DNA of 64,000 bases, taken from Pollenia angustigena. Its lineage: Eukaryota > Arthropoda > Insecta > Diptera > Polleniidae. The notes under the pieces were generated by a model. That model saw only the letters and a program-made list of their open reading frames with translations. It had not been told where the DNA came from and did not search any database. Made by a program: the position numbers and the translations under genes. Shown here in pieces: positions 32,938 through 44,112 of this stretch. Positions within the stretch are counted from its first letter, which is position 1. Each line of letters begins with the position of its first letter. Location: assembly GCA_930367215.1 (NCBI GenBank), contig OV884058.1:218096208-218160207 (forward strand), given 5' to 3'.

Positions 32938-35900
32938 TAATCCAAATTTTTCAATATTTTTTAATTAGGCTTAAGTTCATCAAATTTAATTTTTCATTAA
33001 ATTATTTTTATGAAGAAAGGAATTTTACAACATGAAAATTAATTAAAATTGTTATTGATAATCTTTCATTCTTGACGTGACTAGGGGTTGAACCGGCAGG
33101 TTACTATGACATGTTTCGATCGGAACCACTCGATCTCCTCAGATAGTTTTGCCGTCTTACACTCGCAGCTATCGAAGGCTGCTGACGTCAGTAGTCAAAT
33201 ATCAATCCTTAAACCAAATTTGTATTTTTAACACTTTCTTTTGGTAGATCGAAATTTGCTTTTTTTTTTTTTTTTACTGAATGATTATCCATTTTAATTG
33301 ACTTTACATGTTTTTTCCTTACTTCTGTTTTTTCGTACTTTGTCAAGAATTTTTCTTGAAGTCCAAGTACATTTTTTTTGTTTGTTTTTTTCATTCTATC
33401 TTTCTCTTTTCTGTTGACCTTTTTCAGCACAACTTGAAGGACAAATGTAAACATAGAGCTCGTGCCTTAGCTTTAACAATAATTAGTATTGTGGTTATTT
33501 TGTTGAACTATTTATGGTTTTTAATCCAAATTTTTCAATATTTTTTAATTAGGCTTAAGTTCATCAAATTTAATTTTTCATTAAATTATTTTTATGAAGA
33601 AAGGAATTTTACAACATGAAAATTAATTAAAATTGTTATTGATAATCTTTCATTCTTGACGTGACTAGGGGTTGAACCGGCAGGTTACTATGACATGTTT
33701 CGATCGGAACCACTCGATCTCCTCAGATAGTTTTGCCGTCTTACACTCGCAGCTATCGAAGGCTGCTGACGTCAGTAGTCAAATATCAATCCTTAAACCA
33801 AATTTGTATTTTTAACACTTTCTTTTGGTAGATCGAAATTTGCTTTTTTTTTTTTTTTTTTTTTACTGAATGATTATCCATTTTAATTGACTTTACATGT
33901 TTTTTCCTTACTTCTGTTTTTTCGTACTTTGTCAAGAATTTTTCTTGAAGTCCAAGTACATTTTTTTTTGTTTGTTTTTTTCATTCTATCTTTCTCTTTT
34001 CTGTTGACCTTTTTCAGCACAACTTGAAGGACAAATGTAAACATAGAGCTCGTGCCTTAGCTTTAACAATAATTAGTATTGTGGTTATTTTGTTGAACTA
34101 TTTATGGTTTTTAATCCAAATTTTTCAATATTTTTTAATTAGGCTTAAGTTCATCAAATTTAATTTTTCATTAAATTATTTTTATGAAGAAAGGAATTTT
34201 ACAACATGAAAATTAATTAAAATTGTTATTGATAATCTTTCATTCTTGACGTGACTAGGGGTTGAACCGGCAGGTTACTATGACATGTTTCGATCGGAAC
34301 CACTCGATCTCCTCAGATAGTTTTGCCGTCTTACACTCGCAGCTATCGAAGGCTGCTGACGTCAGTAGTCAAATATCAATCCTTAAACCAAATTTGTATT
34401 TTTAACACTTTCTTTTGGTAGATCGAAATTTGCTTTTTTTTTTTTTTTTTTTTACTGAATGATTATCCATTTTAATTGACTTTACATGTTTTTTCCTTAC
34501 TTCTGTTTTTTCGTACTTTGTCAAGAATTTTTCTTGAAGTCCAAGTACATTTTTTTTTTTGTTTGTTTTTTTCATTCTATCTTTCTCTTTTCTGTTGACC
34601 TTTTTCAGCACAACTTGAAGGACAAATGTAAACATAGAGCTCGTGCCTTAGCTTTAACAATAATTAGTATTGTGGTTATTTTGTTGAACTATTTATGGTT
34701 TTTAATCCAAATTTTTCAATATTTTTTAATTAGGCTTAAGTTCATCAAATTTAATTTTTCATTAAATTATTTTTATGAAGAAAGGAATTTTACAACATGA
34801 AAATTAATTAAAATTGTTATTGATAATCTTTCATTCTTGACGTGACTAGGGGTTGAACCGGCAGGTTACTATGACATGTTTCGATCGGAACCACTCGATC
34901 TCCTCAGATAGTTTTGCCGTCTTACACTCGCAGCTATCGAAGGCTGCTGACGTCAGTAGTCAAATATCAATCCTTAAACCAAATTTGTATTTTTAACACT
35001 TTCTTTTGGTAGATCGAAATTTGCTTTTTTTTTTTTTTTACTGAATGATTATCCATTTTAATTGACTTTACATGTTTTTTCCTTACTTCTGTTTTTTCGT
35101 ACTTTGTCAAGAATTTTTCTTGAAGTCCAAGTACATTTTTTTTTGTTTGTTTTTTTCATTCTATCTTTCTCTTTTCTGTTGACCTTTTTCAGCACAACTT
35201 GAAGGACAAATGTAAACATAGAGCTCGTGCCTTAGCTTTAACAATAATTAGTATTGTGGTTATTTTGTTGAACTATTTATGGTTTTTAATCCAAATTTTT
35301 CAATATTTTTTAATTAGGCTTAAGTTCATCAAATTTAATTTTTCATTAAATTATTTTTATGAAGAAAGGAATTTTACAACATGAAAATTAATTAAAATTG
35401 TTATTGATAATCTTTCATTCTTGACGTGACTAGGGGTTGAACCGGCAGGTTACTATGACATGTTTCGATCGGAACCACTCGATCTCCTCAGATAGTTTTG
35501 CCGTCTTACACTCGCAGCTATCGAAGGCTGCTGACGTCAGTAGTCAAATATCAATCCTTAAACCAAATTTGTATTTTTAACACTTTCTTTTGGTAGATCG
35601 AAATTTGCTTTTTTTTTTTTTTTACTGAATGATTATCCATTTTAATTGACTTTACATGTTTTTTCCTTACTTCTGTTTTTTCGTACTTTGTCAAGAATTT
35701 TTCTTGAAGTCCAAGTACATTTTTTTTTTTGTTTGTTTTTTTCATTCTATCTTTCTCTTTTCTGTTGACCTTTTTCAGCACAACTTGAAGGACAAATGTA
35801 AACATAGAGCTCGTGCCTTAGCTTTAACAATAATTAGTATTGTGGTTATTTTGTTGAACTATTTATGGTTTTTAATCCAAATTTTTCAATATTTTTTAAT

Positions 35901-37956
35901 TAGGCTTAAGTTCATCAAATTTAATTTTTCATTAAATTATTTTTATGAAGAAAGGAATTTTACAACATGAAAATTAATTAAAATTGTTATTGATAATCTT
36001 TCATTCTTGACGTGACTAGGGGTTGAACCGGCAGGTTACTATGACATGTTTCGATCGGAACCACTCGATCTCCTCAGATAGTTTTGCCGTCTTACACTCG
36101 CAGCTATCGAAGGCTGCTGACGTCAGTAGTCAAATATCAATCCTTAAACCAAATTTGTATTTTTAACACTTTCTTTTGGTAGATCGAAATTTGCTTTTTT
36201 TTTTTTTTTTACTGAATGATTATCCATTTTAATTGACTTTACATGTTTTTTCCTTACTTCTGTTTTTTCGTACTTTGTCAAGAATTTTTCTTGAAGTCCA
36301 AGTACATTTTTTTTTGTTTGTTTTTTTCATTCTATCTTTCTCTTTTCTGTTGACCTTTTTCAGCACAACTTGAAGGACAAATGTAAACATAGAGCTCGTG
36401 CCTTAGCTTTAACAATAATTAGTATTGTGGTTATTTTGTTGAACTATTTATGGTTTTTAATCCAAATTTTTCAATATTTTTTAATTAGGCTTAAGTTCAT
36501 CAAATTTAATTTTTCATTAAATTATTTTTATGAAGAAAGGAATTTTACAACATGAAAATTAATTAAAATTGTTATTGATAATCTTTCATTCTTGACGTGA
36601 CTAGGGGTTGAACCGGCAGGTTACTATGACATGTTTCGATCGGAACCACTCGATCTCCTCAGATAGTTTTGCCGTCTTACACTCGCAGCTATCGAAGGCT
36701 GCTGACGTCAGTAGTCAAATATCAATCCTTAAACCAAATTTGTATTTTTAACACTTTCTTTTGGTAGATCGAAATTTGCTTTTTTTTTTTTTTTTACTGA
36801 ATGATTATCCATTTTAATTGACTTTACATGTTTTTTCCTTACTTCTGTTTTTTCGTACTTTGTCAAGAATTTTTCTTGAAGTCCAAGTACATTTTTTTTT
36901 GTTTGTTTTTTTCATTCTATCTTTCTCTTTTCTGTTGACCTTTTTCAGCACAACTTGAAGGACAAATGTAAACATAGAGCTCGTGCCTTAGCTTTAACAA
37001 TAATTAGTATTGTGGTTATTTTGTTGAACTATTTATGGTTTTTAATCCAAATTTTTCAATATTTTTTAATTAGGCTTAAGTTCATCAAATTTAATTTTTC
37101 ATTAAATTATTTTTATGAAGAAAGGAATTTTACAACATGAAAATTAATTAAAATTGTTATTGATAATCTTTCATTCTTGACGTGACTAGGGGTTGAACCG
37201 GCAGGTTACTATGACATGTTTCGATCGGAACCACTCGATCTCCTCAGATAGTTTTGCCGTCTTACACTCGCAGCTATCGAAGGCTGCTGACGTCAGTAGT
37301 CAAATATCAATCCTTAAACCAAATTTGTATTTTTAACACTTTCTTTTGGTAGATCGAAATTTGCTTTTTTTTTTTTTTTTTTTTTTTACTGAATGATTAT
37401 CCATTTTAATTGACTTTACATGTTTTTTCCTTACTTCTGTTTTTTCGTACTTTGTCAAGAATTTTTCTTGAAGTCCAAGTACATTTTTTTTTTGTTTGTT
37501 TTTTTCATTCTATCTTTCTCTTTTCTGTTGACCTTTTTCAGCACAACTTGAAGGACAAATGTAAACATAGAGCTCGTGCCTTAGCTTTAACAATAATTAG
37601 TATTGTGGTTATTTTGTTGAACTATTTATGGTTTTTAATCCAAATTTTTCAATATTTTTTAATTAGGCTTAAGTTCATCAAATTTAATTTTTCATTAAAT
37701 TATTTTTATGAAGAAAGGAATTTTACAACATGAAAATTAATTAAAATTGTTATTGATAATCTTTCATTCTTGACGTGACTAGGGGTTGAACCGGCAGGTT
37801 ACTATGACATGTTTCGATCGGAACCACTCGATCTCCTCAGATAGTTTTGCCGTCTTACACTCGCAGCTATCGAAGGCTGCTGACGTCAGTAGTCAAATAT
37901 CAATCCTTAAACCAAATTTGTATTTTTAACACTTTCTTTTGGTAGATCGAAATTTG

Positions 37957-37992
<36 letters not shown>

Positions 37993-38072
37993 GAATGATT
38001 ATCCATTTTAATTGACTTTACATGTTTTTTCCTTACTTCTGTTTTTTCGTACTTTGTCAAGAATTTTTCTTG
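32938..38072 (+). repeat. Tandem array, nine copies of a ~585-bp unit
   Basis: The marker CTTGACGTGACTAGGGG occurs at 33071, 33655, 34245, 34836, 35420, 36006, 36591, 37176 and 37769, spacings of 584, 590, 591, 584, 586, 585, 585 and 593 bp. The first and last units are incomplete. Copies read as essentially identical outside two T-runs. Each unit carries GGTTCAACCCC (minus strand), a perfect polymerase III B box, and open frames of about 60-105 codons on both strands that vary where T-runs slip. I do not regard these frames as genes. Confidence 0.95.
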
Positions 38073-38263
38073 ACACGTCAAGAATGAAAGATTATCAATA
38101 ACAATTTTAATTAATTTTCATGTTGTAAAATTCCTTTCTTCATAAAAATAATTTAATGAAAAATTAAATTTGATGAACTTAAGCCTAATTAAAAAATATT
38201 GAAAAATTTGGATTAAAAACCATAAATAGTTCAACAAAATAACCACAATACTAATTATTATTA
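38073..38263 (-). repeat. Inverted partial unit closing the array
   Basis: From 38073 the array sequence turns round: CACGTCAAGAATGAAAG through TCAACAAAATAACCACAAT is the reverse complement of the unit segment between GTATTGTGGTT and CTTGACGTG. The junction reads TTCTTGACACGTCAAGAA, itself a palindrome. Together with the first unit it forms a long inverted repeat at the two ends of the element. Confidence 0.93.
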
Positions 38264-38359
38264 AAAATTATATTTCCCGGAATTTCGGTATCGAGATTTT
38301 AAAATCCCGAATTCAGGGATTTTCTAAAATCAATCCCGATTGGCATCCCTAGTATTTAT

Positions 38360-38847
38360 ATGTCTAAGCAACTTTAAACCAGCAAAAATAAACAAGGGCT
38401 TGTGAAGCACATTTTAAGAAAAACCAGTAAGAAAGTATAGCCGGTCAAGCACGACTTTTTTATAATCCTACAACATGGACCCGACAGAATAAAATTTTGT
38501 TGTGAGCTTAAGGTTAATTTAAAAGTTCTCTGTGTTTGTACTTATCAAATCTACAACGCTTCATATTCTACATTTTCAAAATTTTGACTTACAGTTTGCA
38601 CGTTGCCTTCGGTGCGAATCATCCGATGTGCACATATTTCAGGATAGTCGACCAATGACCTATTTCGCTGCGTCTTAACAATTGATCGATGACGAGACGA
38701 GAATAGAAAAATTCTTATTAAATTATATTTCTATTAAAGAAAACAATGTCATTATCATCATCATTACCAATATTTAATAGCCCATATATTTAAAAATACA
38801 AACTTGTTAATGTAATTTGCATAAAATTCTTATTTCTTTTTCCTTTT
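38360..38847. other. Interval with nothing identified
   Basis: AAGAAAGTATAGCCGGTCAAGCACGAC (38431-38457), which resembles an inverted family A 3' end, is the only recognisable piece. Confidence 0.45.
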
Positions 38848-39630
38848 TATACCCTCCACCACAATTAGTTGTGAATATGGTATATTAAGTTTGTCATTCC
38901 GTCTGAAACTTTTTTATTATTCATCTCAGACCCCATAAAGTATATATATTCTGGGTCCTTGAGTAATTCTAAGTAGATTTAGCCATGTCCGTCTGTCCGT
39001 CTGTTGAAAACACGCTCACTTTCGAAAAACTCAAAAGAACTAAACAAACTGGGTGTCAAATTGCTTATAGTTATCCTAAGCAGTTTGGGATTGAAATCCA
39101 GCAAAATCGGTTCAGTAGGACCAGAGCTATGAATCAAAATGTGGAACCACCACCTAAAATAATTTATAATTTTGTTACAAAAAATAACATAAATGCTGGA
39201 ACAGCGCACGAAATGAGATAAGATTTTGCAAAAATTCGTTTTATTTGACTGGAAATCACGCTGTTAAATTTCGTGAAGATCCGGCCATAATTAACCCTAA
39301 GCCCCATATAAACACCACTCCCGGAAAACAGTTTAGTACGCCTAAAACCTTAAAAAACGCTATCGTAACAAAATTAGGTTCGTCACATTTTTTTAGGACT
39401 TGAAATTACACTGTGAAATTTCGTGACGATCGGTTCATAATTTACCCTAGGCCCCATAGAAACCCTACTCCCGGAAAACAGTTTAGTACACCTAAAACCA
39501 TAATTAATAACAAATCGTCACAGTTTAAGATAATAATAACATCATACAGATATTACTCCTTAAACAGTCGAACTTTCGGTGGAGGGTATCAAAGATTCGG
39601 CACAGCCCAATAAAGCACTCTAACTTGTTT
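38848..39630 (+). mobile_element. DINE-like family B copy 2
   Basis: TATACCCTCCACCACAATTA head, internal ACACGCTCACTTTCGAAAA and GGTTCAGTAGGACCAGAGC, and tail GGTGGAGGGTATC, ATTCGGCACAGCCCAAT, AAGCACTCTAACTTGTTT. It has fewer 153-bp units than copies 1 and 3, and the terminal hairpin has one mismatch. Confidence 0.82.
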
Positions 39631-39656
39631 ACCTTAAAATTATACAAATGTAAATT

Positions 39657-40284
39657 TTAAAACAAGTAAGAGTGCCTCCACCGACACACAGGAATTCGGC
39701 TAGAGCATGGTAGCGGGACAATATTCATGAAGTAATTTCCATTAACCACTGATAACGTTTTGTAAAGAATTAATTTGTAAAAATTAATTTCTTTATCACC
39801 TCATAAAGGGAACGTATCAGGGGGTCAAAGTAACCCTTTATAAGAGAGGTCATTTTCATTTGCAAATCAGTGGCATTTTATGCACATATTTTAAAATTTG
39901 AAGGAAAGTGAAACGATTTTTTTGTGATGGAATATTCTGTTGAAGGTATGTGCTGTATTATGACTTATATTTTTTAAAAAAAAGATGTATACTTTTGGTG
40001 TAATATCAATTTTTAAATTCATAGATAAATCCAGCGACAGTTCGAATATTTCAGGAGTGGGATCTATATGATATCTATTTATTATTAATTTATATAAATT
40101 ATTAGTTGTTTTGTTTGGCTGCAGGTCCACAAAATAAAATAAAACGAGGACAATAAAATGAAGCACTTTTTTTTAATCTTGTTTTTTCTTTTTACCTAGT
40201 TACAACTGCAATTCGAGTCGGAAAGAACCCAACCAATTGTAGGGGAAAGTAAGAAGAAATAAACTCACTGTTTATTGCTGGTGT
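39657..40284. other. DINE-like 3' scrap, then nothing identified
   Basis: AAAACAAGTAAGAGTGC (39659) followed by an altered hairpin is an inverted DINE-like end. AAATTCATAGATAAATCC and CGACAGTTCGAATATTT near 40020-40050 recall families A and B. The rest is unassigned. Confidence 0.5.
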
Positions 40285-40530
40285 TTTGTTTAAGCTTTGA
40301 TATTGTTACAAGTAAGACTTTGAGTGCTTAAAATTCTTATTCGCTTTAGGGTTTTATTTGTATAATATTTTTAGCTTTTCTAAAATCTTTGGAACATGGC
40401 TTCCTGATGATCTGGCCTAAGCAATCAGTGAAATGCGCATAGAAGCTAGCTTTCCCTCGGAAAGAAATTTCAGTGTATTTATCAAATATGGAAAATTGGG
40501 AATTTAGCAAGTCATACAGAAATTTTATGA
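40285..40530 (+). repeat. Dispersed repeat shared with 51.5 and 55.4 kb
   Basis: GTTTAAGCTTTGATATTGTTA, GATGATCTGGCCTAAGCAA and TTGGGAATTTAGCAAGTCAT match the minus strand of 51545-51780, and the last part matches 55393-55470 in plus orientation. Boundaries and class are unknown. Confidence 0.8.
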
Positions 40531-40575
40531 ATAATAAAAACTAAAAATTCGTGATATTTTTCTTTCTTATATTTT

Positions 40576-41150
40576 TATACCCACACCACAATAATGGAGA
40601 GGGTATTATGTATTTGTGCTGATGTGTGTAACGCCTTAAAATAGTGGTCCTAGACCCACCTTAAAGTATACCGATCTACTCAGAATCACTTTCTGAGTCG
40701 AACTAACGATGTCCGTCCGGCTGGCTGTCCATGTAACCTTGTGCGCAAAGTACAGGTCGCAATTTTGGGGATAATTTGAAAAATTTGGATCATAGGTTCT
40801 TATTGGCACAAGGAACAAGTCTATTGAAAATGGGCGGAATCGTAGGACCACGAGGGAAGATAGGGGGAAATTTCTTCCTCTCAGAAACTATCAAACCGAT
40901 TGCAATGAAATTTAAAACATAGATAGATCCATATATATATGGACACATAAGCTATACAGTTTTTCAAAAATAGGACCATAAGGGGAGGTAGGGTGCAATT
41001 TCTGCCTCTCACAAACTTTCAAACCGATTTTCATGAAGTTTTTAAACATAGATAAATCCATATTTATATGGACACATTATCATGATGTGTTTACTATGGT
41101 GTAGGGTATCATATGGTCGGGCTTGACCGACTATACTTCCTTACTTGTTT
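40576..41150 (+). mobile_element. DINE-like family A copy 2
   Basis: Same head (TATACCCACACCACAATA) and tail (GTCGGGCTTGACCGAC, ACTTCCTTACTTGTTT) as copy 1, with one internal block fewer and without the expanded GGCT microsatellite. Confidence 0.82.
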
Positions 41151-41720
41151 ATTTTGTTCCCAATATTTCGGTTAGCATCGCTAACCATCTTAAGGGGTAT
41201 GTAAACAATTATAAAATATAATGAGCACAATACTTCTCAATAACACTTGTGCCACTTCTTATAAGGTTTTCTTAACTTATCTTTATAAAAACCGACGTTA
41301 GCATTAAAATTGGTTGCGGTTAAGACATATGTGACAGCGCATAGAGAAAGGGACCAGTAAGGTAAAGGGAACAGTAAAAACCAACTACACAAAACAAGAG
41401 GTAGGGACGACCTACGCGCGTTTTCAAGGTTGACCAACAAGGTTGAGATGTGTCGCTTTCAAATGAGACCAATACCAACACGCTCAGTGATGGTACACCA
41501 AAGATACAAAGATAAAAAGGCTCTCCTGAACAAAACCCTTAGGTCCCTTTCTATTTTCCCCGTCACATATATTAAATTATTGACCGACAATCAGAAAGTT
41601 TTATGCTTTATTTTTAGCAATTTTAACTAGCTTGAGTAAAATATCATGATTCGTAACAGTTTTAGAGATTTATATTGGAGCAATTTCTGGAGTGGAGTGA
41701 TTTCTGGCTTCATAAGGCTG
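41151..41720. other. Interval with nothing identified
   Basis: Less AT-rich than its surroundings (41330-41540), but no open frame or known motif. Confidence 0.35.
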
Positions 41721-41724
41721 CTGA

Positions 41725-42118
41725 AAATGGGATCTAATATAAATTATGAACCGTATATCACAAAATTTCATGACATTTTTTCTGGCAATATGAAGCTAAG
41801 TTGGAAGAAATTTTACCTCAATATCTATGTATATCTGCAAAGGCTTAGGCGTATTTAATTATTTTACCAAAGTGGGCTTTATTTGAATCTTATAGTAAAT
41901 TATGGACCGATCTTCACAAAATTCGACAGTGTAATTTCTAGTGGTATAAAACTGCGACGTACTACAAGCAATTTGGCAACAAGTTTGTTCCTTCCTTTTG
42001 AGTTTTTCGAAAGAAAGCATGTTTTCAACAGAAAGAAAGCATGTTTTCACTATTTTTTTTTTTTGAATTGTAAATTTCTTAATAAATTTTAGATTATTTT
42101 TCTTTCGAAGAAGATTCA
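41725..42118 (-). mobile_element. DINE-like family B internal fragment
   Basis: The minus strand contains AACATGCTTTCTTTCGAAAA, CAAATTGCTTGTAGTACGTC and GAAGATCGGTCCATAATTTA, the order seen inside family B elements. AAGAAAGCATGTTTTCA is repeated at 42011-42050. Confidence 0.65.
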
Positions 42119-42700
42119 CCAGCTAACAAAAAACGTAAAAACATGAGAAGAGATAAAAAAATATTGTACCGTTTTAACACTTGTTAAATAATAAATTTGA
42201 AAGTTAATACAATTGTACATACAAATTTGTTTTAAATAAGTATTAAATTTACTAAAGTTCTTTAATAATAAACAAAAATATAATATGTACTACATAGAAT
42301 TTTTCTTAAATAAGATTTATTTATAAGTAAATTTATTAATATATGAGGGCTTCCATAACAAAACGATACAATTCCAATTAAACGATTGTTTGGATAATTC
42401 AATTGTTATGTAAGTGAAGATAATATGTTTTGACGTAACAGCTTACGTCATAACACATTTTAAAATATGTCTATCGTATTTGTGACATATTTCCAAATAT
42501 GTTTCAATATTAATGCCAAAATATCTCTTGGTATTTGTGACGTATTTAAAGAAAATTGCTAAAAAAGATTACAGAATGCGACATTTCTGATATATCAATA
42601 CCTTTGAGAAATCACAGATTTCTACTTATGTAAATGCTTGTTTAAAGCAATGTTAACAACTTACGATTTCTTTTATTTTTTCCTTAGCAACTTGTAATGA
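42119..42700. other. AT-rich interval, nothing identified
   Basis: No recognisable repeat ends or coding sequence. Confidence 0.4.
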
Positions 42701-42807
42701 AAAATAAATGGTTAAATTTTAAGGGCCGATGTTGATTTTAAATAAAACACAAATTATTTACGAAATTATTGTCATTTCGTTTTATTATGATAATATTGGT
42801 ATGGTTA

Positions 42808-43861
42808 TTATGTATGGAAGAAAATATCGGCCAAATGGCCACCGCGACCTTCGCGGCACACCTCCATCCGATGGTCCAAATTTTCAATGACGCTGAGGCA
42901 TAAGTGAGGTTCTATGCCGTTAATATGCCAAATTATCTCATCCTTTAGCTCTTGAATTGTTGCTGGCTTATCGACGTACACCTTTTCTTTCAAATAACCA
43001 AAGAAAGAAGTCCAACGGCGAATTAAAATCGCCACCACGTGATAAAACACGGCCATTAAATTTGTCACGCAAAATAGCCATTGTTTCACTAGCTGTGTGG
43101 CAAGTGGCATCTTCCACATCCATATCTTCCGTTTCGGGTCTTAAAAAATTCTTTATCATCTCACGATAGCGAACACCATTTACAGTAATTGCTTGACTGG
43201 CCTCATTTTGGAAAAAAATACGGCCCGATGATGCCGCCAGCCCATAAACCTTACCAAACAGTCGCTCTTTGTGGGTGTATTGGTTTTTCGACAATCACTT
43301 TTGGATTATCATTCGCCCAAATGCCGCAATTCTGCTTAATGACGAATCCACTGAGGTGAAAATGTGCCTCATCACTGAAGACGATTTTCTTCGAAAATTG
43401 ATCATCCACTGTTGCCATTTCTTGCCACCATTCTGACCATTGACGACGTTTGAAAATGTGCCTCATCACTGAAGATGATTTTCTTCGAAAATTGATCATC
43501 CACTGTTGCCATTTCTTGCCACCATTCTGACCATTGACGACGTTTAGAATGGTCAAGAGGCTATAGTTCTTGAGTCATTGCACCTTGTTAGCGTGTAAGT
43601 GCAAGTCTGTATGCAAAATTCATCAACTACGAGCGTGAGATGTTCGATAGTTGGGCACGACGACGAGTTGAGGTGGACGGCTCTTCAGCCACACTATGGC
43701 AAGCAGCAGCCATATTTTCTGCAGTACGATTTTGCGCACATTTGGACGATTAAATTGAACGAAAAATCACGAAGTGCACGATATGCATTTTGATTTGAAC
43801 GCTTATTTTCATAATAAGCCTGAATAACTTTAACGCGTTGGTCGATTGTGTATCATTGCAT
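42808..43861 (-). pseudogene. mariner transposase, heavily disrupted
   Basis: The start codon is at 43861, with a stop at codon 3. Readable blocks in order are RVKVIQAYYENKRSNQNAY, VAEEPSTSTRRR, KKIVFSDEAHFHLSGF (first catalytic Asp), KPIHPQRATVW, GLAASSGRIFFQNEASQ, EDATCHTASETMAILRDKF, SPLDFFLW and RGGHLADIFFHT then stop. Several frameshifts, a 94-bp tandem duplication over the first Asp region, and deletions around the second and third Asp motifs (sequence ahead of ATCHTA and ahead of LDFFLW) leave no usable catalytic triad. Such proteins normally cut and paste DNA at TA sites; this copy cannot. Confidence 0.92.
43358..43545 (-). repeat. 94-bp tandem duplication within the transposase
   Basis: GAAAATGTGCCTCATCACTG begins at 43358 and 43452. 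The copies differ at about one base (GACGAT versus GATGAT), so the duplication is younger than most of the coding decay. It is not a multiple of three and shifts the frame. Confidence 0.92.
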
Positions 43862-43885
43862 GGTTTAGATTGAGTTAATCTGAAT

Positions 43886-44049
43886 TTTTTTTTTTTTTTT
43901 TATATTTTTTTTTTTTTTTAATTCCCTAAGTTAAACCCTGCGAAGCTCTGCGCTTGTCTGCAGGAATGAAACCAGAGTCTCTGGCGGGAATCCAACCCGC
44001 AACCCCGGCGTTGATAACCTAGCTCATTAGCATCTAGGCTACCGGGGAG
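43886..44049 (-). mobile_element. tRNA-derived SINE inserted in mariner
   Basis: On the minus strand it opens CTCCCCGGTAGCCTAGATGC (A box TAGCCTAG), has GCGGGTTGGATTCCCGC, a T-arm with B-box-like GGTTGGATTCC and a pairing 5-bp stem, then GACAAGCGCAGAGCTTCGC and TTAACTTAGGGAATT before an A-rich tail of about 35 bp. A deleted copy is at 30153. No flanking duplication was recognised. Confidence 0.85.
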
Positions 44050-44112
44050 AAACGTCAAATGAAATGCAGAAAAAAACTAAAATATCGGCCATTAAAGTTT
44101 AACCACCCTTTA

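Larger units (their letters stand above)
32806..38351. mobile_element. hAT-type element enclosing a 585-bp tandem array
   Basis: GTATTTAT is duplicated exactly at 32798-32805 and 38352-38359. The ends are AAGGGATGCCAA (left) and inverted TAGGGATGCCAA (right), followed on both sides by CCCGAAT/CCCGGAAT-type sequence. This gives a 5,546-bp insertion whose interior is almost wholly nine direct copies of a ~585-bp unit plus a terminal inverted part-unit. No transposase is present. The end sequence resembles TAGGGATGAAAC of the hAT MITE at 17199. Confidence 0.85.
42701..44112 (-). mobile_element. mariner-like element
   Basis: The right end (inverted GGTGGTTAAACTTTAATGG, then CCGATATTTTAG) pairs with ATGGTTAAATTTTAAGGGC/CGATGTTGATTTT at the left. 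The terminal bases are decayed and no intact TA duplication is visible. It contains a transposase pseudogene on the minus strand and a SINE near its 5' end. Confidence 0.85.

Noticed and set aside
33209..37733. Repeated open frames (about 60-107 codons, both strands) in every 585-bp unit
   Set aside because: They recur only because the units are near-identical copies. Lengths change with T-run slippage, composition is low-complexity (Lys-rich on one strand, hydrophobic on the other) and no domain is recognisable.
43980..44049. A functional tRNA gene on the minus strand
   Set aside because: Only the T-arm pairs well, the acceptor and anticodon stems do not form, and it is joined to a SINE body and A-rich tail.
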